Translations under genes and position numbers: made by a program
NCBI GenBank assembly: GCA_026708115.1
Contig: JAPOVL010000020.1
Span: forward strand, 1-41,901
Reading direction: 5' to 3'
Source: Chloroflexota bacterium
GTDB taxonomy: Bacteria > Chloroflexota > Anaerolineae > Aggregatilineales > Phototrophicaceae
Length of the DNA: 41,901 nucleotides
The notes under the pieces: model-generated
What the model was told of the DNA's origin: nothing
The model's database searches: none
What the model saw: the letters and a program-made list of their open reading frames with translations, nothing else
Shown here: piece after piece, positions 25,557-33,991 of the stretch
Position numbering within the stretch: the stretch's first letter is position 1
Layout of the letters: every line of letters starts with the position of its first letter

Positions 25557-27626
25557 ATGAGTTTGCAACTGAAGCTGCCACAGCGAACCTTCGTTGTCCT
25601 GGTATTGGCGTTGCTTGTCGCAGACTGCGTTTTAGGCTTCCTCGCAATACGCCGAGCAACTGGCCTCACCGACTTTCTGTTCTTCCATATTGGTGCATTA
25701 GGCTTGATGCTTTGTCCCCTCCTCGCGTCGTATTATCTTCTGCGTCCGCAAGTGACCGACACATTTTCCGCGCGCGGCTTGTTAATATTATTACTGTTCC
25801 TGCTCTGGCTAGCTCTGCTATTCGGCGCAATTGATCCCAATCCAATCAGGGAACTGCTGGAACTTATTCATCGGCGCTTTAGACACCCGTCCTGGCAGTG
25901 GCTTGGGCTCGCGCTGGCCGCGGCAGTCTACCTGCCGTTGATATACAGCCGAATGCAACAGAAGTTGCGAGCGCGGCAGTTCGCTGATCTTGCTGTGGGT
26001 AGCGCTTTCATGCTCTTCCTGTTTTTTCTGTACTTGCCCTTCGGCTTCGATAGCGTTGGACATTGGGAATCGTGGGGATACCGCGCCTATCTGGAAGGCC
26101 AACACTCGTGGAACGTCGAATTCGAATTGAATACGCGCTTTTGGGTGATGGTGCCGCATCTGCTGGCGAACATCATCGCCCCGGATTCATTTGTCGGCTT
26201 CCATCTGGTGCACCTTTTGATCTTGTGGGCGAAGCTGACGCTGCTTTTCGGCATTTTGCGGGCACTTGGATTTACCCGCCCGCACGCGTTTTTGGCGACC
26301 ATGCTTTTCATGGTCTACCCGGTCAACTCCGATTTGTTGTCGTTACGGTCTCTGCCCAATCAGTTCAGCGTCATGTCACTACTTGCCGCAACATTCTTGA
26401 TGCTGGAATATCGCAAGAGTCCAAGCCGTTGGCATCTCCTGGGCATTTGGCTCGGCTTGGTGTTCAACGTCGTTACCAACGAAACAGCTTATGCAATCAT
26501 TCTGCTAGCGCCAGCGCTGTGGGTTTCACGTCGGCCGCGTACAGGCTGGCGAAACGCGAACTTGACAGTTGTCTGGTACTTGTTTCCAGCCTGCAAGATC
26601 GCGCATTTGCTGCTGCTATCCTCGCTGAATATGCGCTTTTACAACAGTTATGTTTTCGAGAGCGGCAAATATTCCTTTGGTATCGGCGCCGATGCGCTAG
26701 GCGCAGTTTTCGGGCGGCTGGCAGAGGTCTACCGGCACACGTTTGTAAGTAGTTGGGTAGAAGCGCTCAATGCGACGGTCTCTAGCAACTGGTTGGCGCC
26801 CAGCCTGGCGATGTTGACGCTGGCAGGCGCGTTTTCCTGGTATCTTCTACGCAGCGGCAACTCGAACGGGCAGGAAGTCGAGGACAATGCCAAGACCTTG
26901 TTTGTCTATGGCTTACTGTTTGTGATGCCGGCGGTGGGTATACTGATCTGGCTGCCTCAATACGCTGGAGACCTGTGGCGGATGTATTTCTATATCCCGA
27001 TCGGCGCGTCGATTGCGGTATTTAGTCTGGCGCGCATATTTGCCGTACGCGCTCTATCCCGTCGATACCGTGAAGCTACGATAGCAGCGCTGTGCTTTGC
27101 TCTGATGTTCCCGGCCACTGGGCGCTTGCTGATTCAACATGATTCGGCAGTCCGCCGGGCCGATAGCAAGGCGCACATGCTTTATCAATTGATGCGGACG
27201 ATTCCGCGAATCGAAGAAGGCACAGTGATTTTGCTCACGACAGACATGACCAAAGAAGAGTTGGCGGCCTCGGCTATCAACGAATTGCGCTATAGCAATG
27301 ATCTGGACAATAGTATGCTGTACGTGCTCTACGGAAATGGCTTGCCGATCCAGTCGGCCTTCTGTATCAATAAAGGAGAATGCAGCCTATTTGGGGGCGA
27401 GAAGACGATTTTTACGTCGGATTCGCCGGAGTTGCTTCAGCGTACGCTTGCGATAAACATCGCCGCGGACCTGTCAGCCGCGGTGATTGAACATCCGGCT
27501 GATTACTTCGGACTGGACTCGCGCTCTCCTTACGATGTCAGTCTGCTATATGATCGCGGCGCGGGGATATCGTACCGAGCCAGGTCCATGCTAGCGTCGG
27601 CGCGCCGGGCTGGGACGAACCATTAA
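25557..27626 (+). CDS. Tandem paralogue 3: GT-C-like membrane protein lacking the Ig-like domain
   Basis: At 689 residues it is about 70-85 residues shorter than its neighbours because the extracytoplasmic beta domain is missing. TM1 (11-31) is followed directly by the next helices. The core is intact: DSVGHWESW (165-173), YPVNSDLLSLRSL, NETAYAI, LWRMYFY, and C-terminal CINKGEC. The ending YRARSMLASARRAGTNH resembles paralogues 4 and 5. The start is the ATG at 25557, with weak SD support; no in-frame upstream extension could supply the missing domain. Loss of the domain while keeping the loop suggests that the beta domain is an accessory recognition module rather than part of catalysis. Confidence 0.68.
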   Translation: MSLQLKLPQRTFVVLVLALLVADCVLGFLAIRRATGLTDFLFFHIGALGLMLCPLLASYYLLRPQVTDTFSARGLLILLLFLLWLALLFGAIDPNPIRELLELIHRRFRHPSWQWLGLALAAAVYLPLIYSRMQQKLRARQFADLAVGSAFMLFLFFLYLPFGFDSVGHWESWGYRAYLEGQHSWNVEFELNTRFWVMVPHLLANIIAPDSFVGFHLVHLLILWAKLTLLFGILRALGFTRPHAFLATMLFMVYPVNSDLLSLRSLPNQFSVMSLLAATFLMLEYRKSPSRWHLLGIWLGLVFNVVTNETAYAIILLAPALWVSRRPRTGWRNANLTVVWYLFPACKIAHLLLLSSLNMRFYNSYVFESGKYSFGIGADALGAVFGRLAEVYRHTFVSSWVEALNATVSSNWLAPSLAMLTLAGAFSWYLLRSGNSNGQEVEDNAKTLFVYGLLFVMPAVGILIWLPQYAGDLWRMYFYIPIGASIAVFSLARIFAVRALSRRYREATIAALCFALMFPATGRLLIQHDSAVRRADSKAHMLYQLMRTIPRIEEGTVILLTTDMTKEELAASAINELRYSNDLDNSMLYVLYGNGLPIQSAFCINKGECSLFGGEKTIFTSDSPELLQRTLAINIAADLSAAVIEHPADYFGLDSRSPYDVSLLYDRGAGISYRARSMLASARRAGTNH

Positions 27627-27642
27627 GCAAAGGAAACGGCAG

Positions 27643-29952
27643 GTGGCAGCGGGAATTTCGCAGATGATATCAGGCGGCAGGATGCGAATCTTGCCGGCAG
27701 CGCTTTTCTTGCTCCTCCTGGCAGGGATAGCTGGCACCCCGGCGCCGGCCATCAAGACGGAATTCGACGGCGCATCCGTTGAGATCGCGGCCGACCGGGC
27801 TTGGGTACTCTTGCCACAGGGCTGCGTGACGATTTCCTGGGAACTCGAAGGGATTCTGTCGATATATGTCGATGATCAGGGGAAAATAGGCTGGGGCGAG
27901 ATGAAATATTGCCCTGCGACAGACGCGAGTGGCCCCCTTTTTGAGATCACGGTTGAAAACGGACAATTACGCAAGTACGAGCTGAATGTTCGACATTTTC
28001 CAACGGCTTTGGCACAGAGTCTTGTCGGGCTGTTGTTGATATCGCCCTGCATCATCGCTTTGTTTTATCTTGTCACGCTACGCATGGCTGGTCCCATCCC
28101 GCTGAACGCTTCTCCGGTTTTGGCATTGCTTGCGCTGTTGCTCTTTCTAATGCTCGCCCAAACAGCGCAGCCTTACGCCATTGGGGGTCTTCTCGGCGGA
28201 CTGGGCAATGTCTTCACAACCCGCGCCTGGCATACATTCGGTCTTGCCCTGGCTGGGATCGTTTTCATACCGCTGGTTTTTGAGTATTGCAGCCAAGCCA
28301 TAAGGAAAAGGCTGCGCGCGGACTTTCTTGTCATAAGCGTCTTTATTGTATTCATTCTCCTACTTTATCTTCCCTACGGTTTCGACTCCATTGGACAAAA
28401 GGAAGAGTGGATTAACCGAGCTTTTCTTGAAGGCAGGCCATCGAGGATGAGCAGGGAAGTGCTGACGCGTTTCTTTGGGCATTTCGCATATCCACTTGCG
28501 GAAGCTCTTGATTCCAATTCTTTTGTAGGATTTCATCTGCTCAATTTTCTTATGTTTTGTGGAAAGCTGGCACTTTTTTACGTTTTTTTGCGCCGGTTAC
28601 GAGTCGATACATTGTCGGCATTCGTCACAACTATCGTTTTCATGGTTTACCCGGTCAACTCTTCATTGATGTCATTGCGGTCATTCCCGTTGCAACTCTC
28701 CATGTTGACGCTTCTGGCCGCGGTGAATCTCGCGCTGGATTACTTGCGGAAACCCGGCAGATTGACACTACTAAGGTTATGGTTAGCGCTGATTTTGACC
28801 CTGGCCATACATGAGATTGCTTTTGTCATAATCCTTGTCGTACCGCTTCTGTGGCTGCTGCGCGGGCCACGAAAAACTTGGCAAAACTTCAACATGACCG
28901 CGATCTGGTGTCTCGTTCCTGTGCTCAAGATTATCTATTTGCTGGTCCTGGCCAGCGGAGGACTGAGGATCTATGGCATACACTATGTCGTAGGACCCGT
29001 CCGCGCAGACCGAAATATCCTGGAAACTGTCGTCTACTATGCCGACGTCATCGCGGACGTCTACCGCCAAGTCCTTTGGGACGGCTGGCATGAGGCGATC
29101 GTCGGCATGGGTGAAAACACATACCTTGCGCATACATTGATCGCGGTTGCGCTTACAGCCATCGCCATGGCGCTGCTGGCCATGGACAAAAGGGCGGGCG
29201 CGCTGCCATCTCGAAGAGCAGCAATACTCTGGCTCGTAGGAGGACTGATCTTCATTTTGCCGTCAATCGGCGTTGGTATGTGGATTGACAAATATTACAC
29301 AGAATTCTGGCGATTATATGTCAATGTGCCATTTGGCGCTTCTATTGCCTTTTTTGGACTGTTGCTCCTGTTAACCGCGCCAATTAGAAACGCTGGTATT
29401 CGCAAGTCCTTGGTCATTGTCGTGAGCCTCTTGCTTATCCTGCCAGCGACTTCGCGCCTCTTTGTACAACACGGATATTTCAATGACAGAGCCAATGCCA
29501 AGGCAAGCATTCTATTGCAGATTGTTGAACAAGTGCCGCATTACGACTCGAAGGCTCGCATGGTCCTGCTCACCAATATGTCGCTCGATATGCTTTCAGA
29601 ACTTGGAATAGACGAGTTATGGACTCATATGTTCGACAGCGCGATCTATCTAATATATGGGGAAGACAGACCGATGGCTTCCTCACTCTGTATTCTGGGT
29701 GAGGCCTGCAGCACGAATGACATCGACGAAAGCTTACAAAACCTTGATGCCGACACGGATTATCGTGATATCGTCGTATTCCGGCTCTATGACGACCTCT
29801 CCGTCGAACTCTTGCGCGAACTGCCCTCGGAGCTCGGTGGAGAGCAAAACCACACCTACAACCCCGAGCGCCTGATTGATACATCCGCTCCCATGCCACC
29901 ACGCGCCCTCGCCATGCTGGCATCGGCGAGGCGCGCTTCCGCGAATCCATGA
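27643..29952 (+). CDS. Tandem paralogue 4: GT-C-like membrane protein with Ig-like domain
   Basis: This copy has the Ig-like domain (Cys61, Cys90, with ADRAW, ISWELEG and IYVDDQGK), the core loop DSIGQKEEW (248-256) with His replaced by Gln and Trp by Lys, YPVNSSLMSLRSF, a HEIAFVI segment, FWRLYVN and C-terminal CILGEAC. The GTG at 27643 follows AGGAAA at a good distance; the ATG at 27682 (MRILPAAL) is an alternative that would give a cleaner membrane-anchor start. The 3' end is strikingly like that of paralogue 5 at both DNA and protein level. The stop overlaps the paralogue 5 start by 4 nt. Confidence 0.68.
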   Translation: MAAGISQMISGGRMRILPAALFLLLLAGIAGTPAPAIKTEFDGASVEIAADRAWVLLPQGCVTISWELEGILSIYVDDQGKIGWGEMKYCPATDASGPLFEITVENGQLRKYELNVRHFPTALAQSLVGLLLISPCIIALFYLVTLRMAGPIPLNASPVLALLALLLFLMLAQTAQPYAIGGLLGGLGNVFTTRAWHTFGLALAGIVFIPLVFEYCSQAIRKRLRADFLVISVFIVFILLLYLPYGFDSIGQKEEWINRAFLEGRPSRMSREVLTRFFGHFAYPLAEALDSNSFVGFHLLNFLMFCGKLALFYVFLRRLRVDTLSAFVTTIVFMVYPVNSSLMSLRSFPLQLSMLTLLAAVNLALDYLRKPGRLTLLRLWLALILTLAIHEIAFVIILVVPLLWLLRGPRKTWQNFNMTAIWCLVPVLKIIYLLVLASGGLRIYGIHYVVGPVRADRNILETVVYYADVIADVYRQVLWDGWHEAIVGMGENTYLAHTLIAVALTAIAMALLAMDKRAGALPSRRAAILWLVGGLIFILPSIGVGMWIDKYYTEFWRLYVNVPFGASIAFFGLLLLLTAPIRNAGIRKSLVIVVSLLLILPATSRLFVQHGYFNDRANAKASILLQIVEQVPHYDSKARMVLLTNMSLDMLSELGIDELWTHMFDSAIYLIYGEDRPMASSLCILGEACSTNDIDESLQNLDADTDYRDIVVFRLYDDLSVELLRELPSELGGEQNHTYNPERLIDTSAPMPPRALAMLASARRASANP

Positions 29953-32276
29953 ATATGAAGAGGCAGGCCGGCATGAATACCGGACCACGTTTGTCGCTCC
30001 ATTCGCCCACAGCGCGTGCGCTGCCGGCCCTCATTGCTGTATTGTTAATTCTGCTCACTCTGGCGATACATAACGCGCCAGCGCCCCGCATAGAAACCGA
30101 GTTCGGCGGAGCAACTGTTGATATCAGGGCAGACCGCGCCTGGACGCTGCTGCCAGGGGATTGCGTAACAATCGCTTGGGACCTCGAAGGCATCCATTCG
30201 CTCTACGTTGACGGGCAAGGCAAGATCGGCTGGGGCGAGATGGCTTATTGCCCATCGCTCATTTCAGCAAGCCCGCAATTTGAAGTCTCCTCAGCAAATG
30301 GTGAAGAACGACCACTATCACTAGATGTTCGCTATTTGCCCCTGGAATTGCTTCGCAGTCTGCTCCTTTTCGTGATTCTGGCTCTCTTGTTGATCGCGGC
30401 GTATTATCTCGTCACAATGCGATTAGGGGAGCCACTGCCGTTTAACGCGAATATTGGTTTGGCTTTGCTTGCATTGCTGATCGCATGTTTGCTTGGCCAA
30501 ACCGGGGATGCCTTTCGCGCGAAAAGCATTATCGCCGTTCTGGGTAAAATATTCGCAAGTCATACTTGGCAATTGTTTGGCGTCGCGATGGCTGGCGTCG
30601 TCTATAGCCCGCTTCTCATTCGCTCGCTAAAAGCGGGTCGCGAACGGAAAGCAGCTGCGGACTTCGCCGCAATCGCGGTTTTCTTTGTGTTCCCGCTCCT
30701 GCTTTATCTCCCCTTTGGCTTCGACAGCATCGGTCATTGGGAGGAGTGGGTAATTAACGCCTACTTCGAGGGCCGCCCTTCCAAATTCAGTTTTGAGTCC
30801 TTGACGCGCTCCTGGAGCAGTGTGCCTCACGCGCTGGCGCACTTCATCACTTCCGAGTCCTTCGCAGGCTACCATCTAGTGAGCTTGTTCATGTTATGGG
30901 GCAAGCTGGCGTTATTCTACGGCATCATGCGCAAGCTGCGCTTTGCCCCCTTGTACGCTTTTTTGGTAGCGCTGCTATACATGGCCTACCCGGTCAATTC
31001 GATGCTGTTGTCCCTCCGCTCCATGCCCATGCATTTCAGCATGTTCGGGCTGTTGGCAGCGTTCTACCTGGCTCTGGACTACCAGACGCGCCCCAGCCGC
31101 TTGGCTATGCTCGGCATGTGGCTGGGACTCTTATTCAACATCGGCACCAACGAGTCAGGCTACGCGCTTATCTTGTCGCTGCCGCTCCTGTTCTGGTATC
31201 ACAAACGATTGCCGCAAAGGCGCAACGTCAGCTTGACTTTCAACTGGTTTCTGTTCCCGGCCAGCAAAGCCATATTCTTGCTTCTGCTGGCTAGCCACAG
31301 AATAGCGTTCTATGGGTGGGACTACCTGGATACCGAAGAAAGCGCGCAATCGCTGGCCCAGGTAGCCGGCCGCCTATTGAGCGACCTGGCGGCCGTCTAC
31401 GAGACCACATTTGTGTCCGGATGGGGCGATGCGATTGCGTCTCTGCAACAGAGCGCCTGGTTCGGCTGGGTCGCGCTGCTGCTGGCGCCAGTAATCCTGA
31501 CAGCCATTTACCTGCAGCGCGCGAGCGGCGCGCCAAGATTGCCTAATGCGAGAGCGGGGCTCGCGCTGACAATTGTGGCTCTCGCGGGCATTGCACTGTC
31601 CGTTGGCGTGCTCATCTGGTTCGACAGATTTAGCAAAGACCTGTGGCGACTCTACTTTTATTTGCCGATCTTCGCCGCGATCACCGTCTTTGCCATCATG
31701 GTCTTCTTGACGGCGCGTTGGGGCAGTGTCGCTCAACGGCATTTCCTGCACATTGTATTGTTCCTACTATTGATGATCCCGGCGACGAACCGGCTGCTGC
31801 GGCAGCACGAGCGAATCACAAATAGCGCGGACGTTAAGGCCAGGGTGCTGCTATCGATGATGGAACAGGCGCCGGCATTCGATGCCAATGCCATCGCGAT
31901 CATGCTCACTCATAGGAGCGTGAAGGACTTAATGGAACTGGAGATTCTGGAGTTCGAGAGCAACATGATGGACAGCGCCTTCCACATATTGTGGCAAGAC
32001 AGGGGTCCACGATTCGCATTCTTCTGCGCTCGTTACAGGCAGTGTCATCCCAGCGATATTGATTACTACGCTTATGAATTGAACGAAGAATCCCACTTTG
32101 ACGAAATGGTAATTTTTCGCATACACGACGACTTGACCGTCGAACTCCTGCGCGAACTGCCCCCGGAACTCGGCGGCGAGCAAAATCACAGCTACAAGCC
32201 CGATCGCTTGATTGACACATCCGCTCCCATCCCGCCGCGCGCCGTCACTATGCTGACATCGGCCAGGCGCGACTGA
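29949..32276 (+). CDS. Tandem paralogue 5: GT-C-like membrane protein with Ig-like domain
   Basis: This is the longest copy (775 residues) and close to paralogue 4. TM1 is at about 25-42; the beta domain spans 46-130 with ADRAW, Cys72, Cys101 and DGQGKIGWGEM. The core loop is DSIGHWEEW (259-267) with Asp259, His263, Glu265 and Glu266. It continues with YPVNSMLLSLRSM, NESGYAL (Glu402), LWRLYFY (565-571) and a soluble C-terminal domain from about 620 with Cys693-x5-Cys699. The ending TSAPIPPRAVTML is shared with paralogue 4. It starts inside the ATGA overlap at 29949; nearby ATGs at 29955 and 29973 are possible. It is the last of the five tandem copies, and the following gene is unrelated. Confidence 0.68.
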   Translation: MNMKRQAGMNTGPRLSLHSPTARALPALIAVLLILLTLAIHNAPAPRIETEFGGATVDIRADRAWTLLPGDCVTIAWDLEGIHSLYVDGQGKIGWGEMAYCPSLISASPQFEVSSANGEERPLSLDVRYLPLELLRSLLLFVILALLLIAAYYLVTMRLGEPLPFNANIGLALLALLIACLLGQTGDAFRAKSIIAVLGKIFASHTWQLFGVAMAGVVYSPLLIRSLKAGRERKAAADFAAIAVFFVFPLLLYLPFGFDSIGHWEEWVINAYFEGRPSKFSFESLTRSWSSVPHALAHFITSESFAGYHLVSLFMLWGKLALFYGIMRKLRFAPLYAFLVALLYMAYPVNSMLLSLRSMPMHFSMFGLLAAFYLALDYQTRPSRLAMLGMWLGLLFNIGTNESGYALILSLPLLFWYHKRLPQRRNVSLTFNWFLFPASKAIFLLLLASHRIAFYGWDYLDTEESAQSLAQVAGRLLSDLAAVYETTFVSGWGDAIASLQQSAWFGWVALLLAPVILTAIYLQRASGAPRLPNARAGLALTIVALAGIALSVGVLIWFDRFSKDLWRLYFYLPIFAAITVFAIMVFLTARWGSVAQRHFLHIVLFLLLMIPATNRLLRQHERITNSADVKARVLLSMMEQAPAFDANAIAIMLTHRSVKDLMELEILEFESNMMDSAFHILWQDRGPRFAFFCARYRQCHPSDIDYYAYELNEESHFDEMVIFRIHDDLTVELLRELPPELGGEQNHSYKPDRLIDTSAPIPPRAVTMLTSARRD

Positions 32277-32295
32277 ACCAAGCGCAAAGCGCTCA

Positions 32296-32324
32296 TTCAG
32301 CAGTCAAGAAAACTGTGTTATAAG
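32296..32324 (+). promoter_or_regulatory. Candidate promoter for the phosphoglycerate mutase gene
   Basis: TATAAG (32319-32324) is a 5 of 6 match to the -10 box, with weak TTCAGC (32296-32301) 17 bp upstream. The metabolic gene that follows is unrelated to the membrane-protein array, so a separate promoter is expected. A small AGCGC/GCGCT hairpin (32281-32293) lies just before it. Confidence 0.35.
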
Positions 32325-32363
32325 TGTCCCGGCGAACAGCGCGCGATGCAGGGGATACACTTG

Positions 32364-33911
32364 ATGGCTCGAAAACCGGTGATGCTGATAATCTTAGATG
32401 GCTGGGGCATACGCGAAACTGAACATGGCAACGCGGTCGCCCTGGCGGAAACCCCGAACTTTGACCGCTGGAGCACAACCTGCGAACGCGCGATTGTGCA
32501 CACATCAGGGCAGCATGTGGGCTTGGTGCCGGGGCAGATGGGCAATTCCGAAGTCGGCCACCTCAATCTGGGCGCCGGACGCATCGTCTACCAAGATATT
32601 TCCCGTATCGCCAAGTCCATTGCCGAGAGATCGCTGATGCGCAATACCGTGCTTCAGGATGCGATTCGGATTGTTCAGCAGCGCAGCAAAAAACTGCATC
32701 TAATTGGCTTGCTCGGCAGCGGAGGCGTGCACAGCCATAGCGATCATCTCTACGCGCTCCTGGACATCGCGCGGGAAAACGCTATTGATCCTGTGCTGCA
32801 TCTGATCACCGACGGGCGAGACACGCCCACCCAAAACGGCATAGCGTTTTGTCGCGAACTCATCGACAGGCTCGCTTTCGACGGCAACGGGCGCGTCGCG
32901 ACCGTCAGCGGGCGCTATTATGCGATGGACCGCGACAAGCGCTGGGACCGTACGCGCCTGGCCTATGACGCGATGGCATTTCGCAAAGCCGAGCGAAACG
33001 CGCCCGACGCCCTGGCCGCGATACAGAGATCCTACGATGCCGGCCTGACCGATGAGTTCATCATTCCGACTGTGGTCGGCGACGACGATAGCTTGACGAT
33101 AGACCGGGGCGATGTACTGCTCTGCTACAATTTCCGCGCCGATCGCATGCGACAGCTTGCGGGGGCCTTTGCCAAGCGCGACTTTGCCGGCGCCGATCAG
33201 TTCCATCCGATAGACGATTTGCGGCTGATCACCATGACTGAGTATCTGGAAGGGCTGACGGAGCAAGTCTTGTTTCCCGTGGAGCTGCTGCGCGATACAC
33301 TGGCCGAAACAATCAGCAGGGCCGGCATGACACAATATCACAGCGCCGAGACCGAGAAATATCCGCATGTGACATTCTTCTTCAACGGCCGCAACGAAGC
33401 GCCTTTCCCCGGCGAAACGCGGATGATTGTGCCATCGCCCCAGGTTGCTACTTACGATTTGCAGCCGCAGATGAGCGCCAACGAGCTAACCAGCGAAACG
33501 CTGAAGCGCTTGCGCCTGGCTGATGATGATTTCCTACTCGTCAATTACGCCAATCCCGACATGGTTGGTCATACCGGTTCGCTACCCGCAGCCATCAAAG
33601 CGGTGGAAACGGTTGACGCCTGTGCCGGTCGCTTGGTTGACGCTGTACTTGAGAAGGGCGGCGTGGTGATTGTCACAGCCGATCATGGCAATTGCGAGCG
33701 CATGATTGACTTGGTCAGCGGCGAGGCGCATACCTATCATACTGTGGGACCGGTCTCGCTATTTGTCATCGACGCGCGCAACTACCACGATTTACATGCC
33801 TGGGGGCGGCTGGCGGATGTCGCGCCGACCGTGCTGGACTTGCTGGGGATCGAGCAGCCGGCGGAGATGACTGGCAGGAGCCTGATACGGGCGAGTCGCG
33901 GCATGCATTAG
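32364..33911 (+). CDS. gpmI: 2,3-bisphosphoglycerate-independent phosphoglycerate mutase
   Basis: This enzyme interconverts 3- and 2-phosphoglycerate in glycolysis and gluconeogenesis, using two Mn2+ ions and a phosphoserine intermediate. The alkaline-phosphatase-like N-terminus PVMLIILDGWG carries Asp12, and GQMGNSEVGHLNLGAG carries Ser62, the canonical nucleophile position. ITDGRDTPT and TADHGNCE are the other metal-site motifs. The frame opens at 32346, but the ATG at 32364 is preferred: AGGGGA stands about 8 nt upstream, and the resulting 515 residues place Ser62 and Asp12 at standard numbers. The protein is cytoplasmic and has no evident link to the neighbouring membrane array. Confidence 0.95.
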   Translation: MARKPVMLIILDGWGIRETEHGNAVALAETPNFDRWSTTCERAIVHTSGQHVGLVPGQMGNSEVGHLNLGAGRIVYQDISRIAKSIAERSLMRNTVLQDAIRIVQQRSKKLHLIGLLGSGGVHSHSDHLYALLDIARENAIDPVLHLITDGRDTPTQNGIAFCRELIDRLAFDGNGRVATVSGRYYAMDRDKRWDRTRLAYDAMAFRKAERNAPDALAAIQRSYDAGLTDEFIIPTVVGDDDSLTIDRGDVLLCYNFRADRMRQLAGAFAKRDFAGADQFHPIDDLRLITMTEYLEGLTEQVLFPVELLRDTLAETISRAGMTQYHSAETEKYPHVTFFFNGRNEAPFPGETRMIVPSPQVATYDLQPQMSANELTSETLKRLRLADDDFLLVNYANPDMVGHTGSLPAAIKAVETVDACAGRLVDAVLEKGGVVIVTADHGNCERMIDLVSGEAHTYHTVGPVSLFVIDARNYHDLHAWGRLADVAPTVLDLLGIEQPAEMTGRSLIRASRGMH

Positions 33912-33991
33912 TCGTTTCCTGCGTTCGCTAAAATCAGAGCGATGCCTGCTATGGCCCGATTTTCTTAATATCCCGAAGCTAAACCGCGAAG

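Noticed and set aside
20944..32276. Identification of the tandem proteins as O-antigen ligases or Wzy polymerases
   Set aside because: They lack the large central periplasmic loop with its conserved Arg and His, and instead have an acidic loop early in the protein and extra N- and C-terminal soluble domains.
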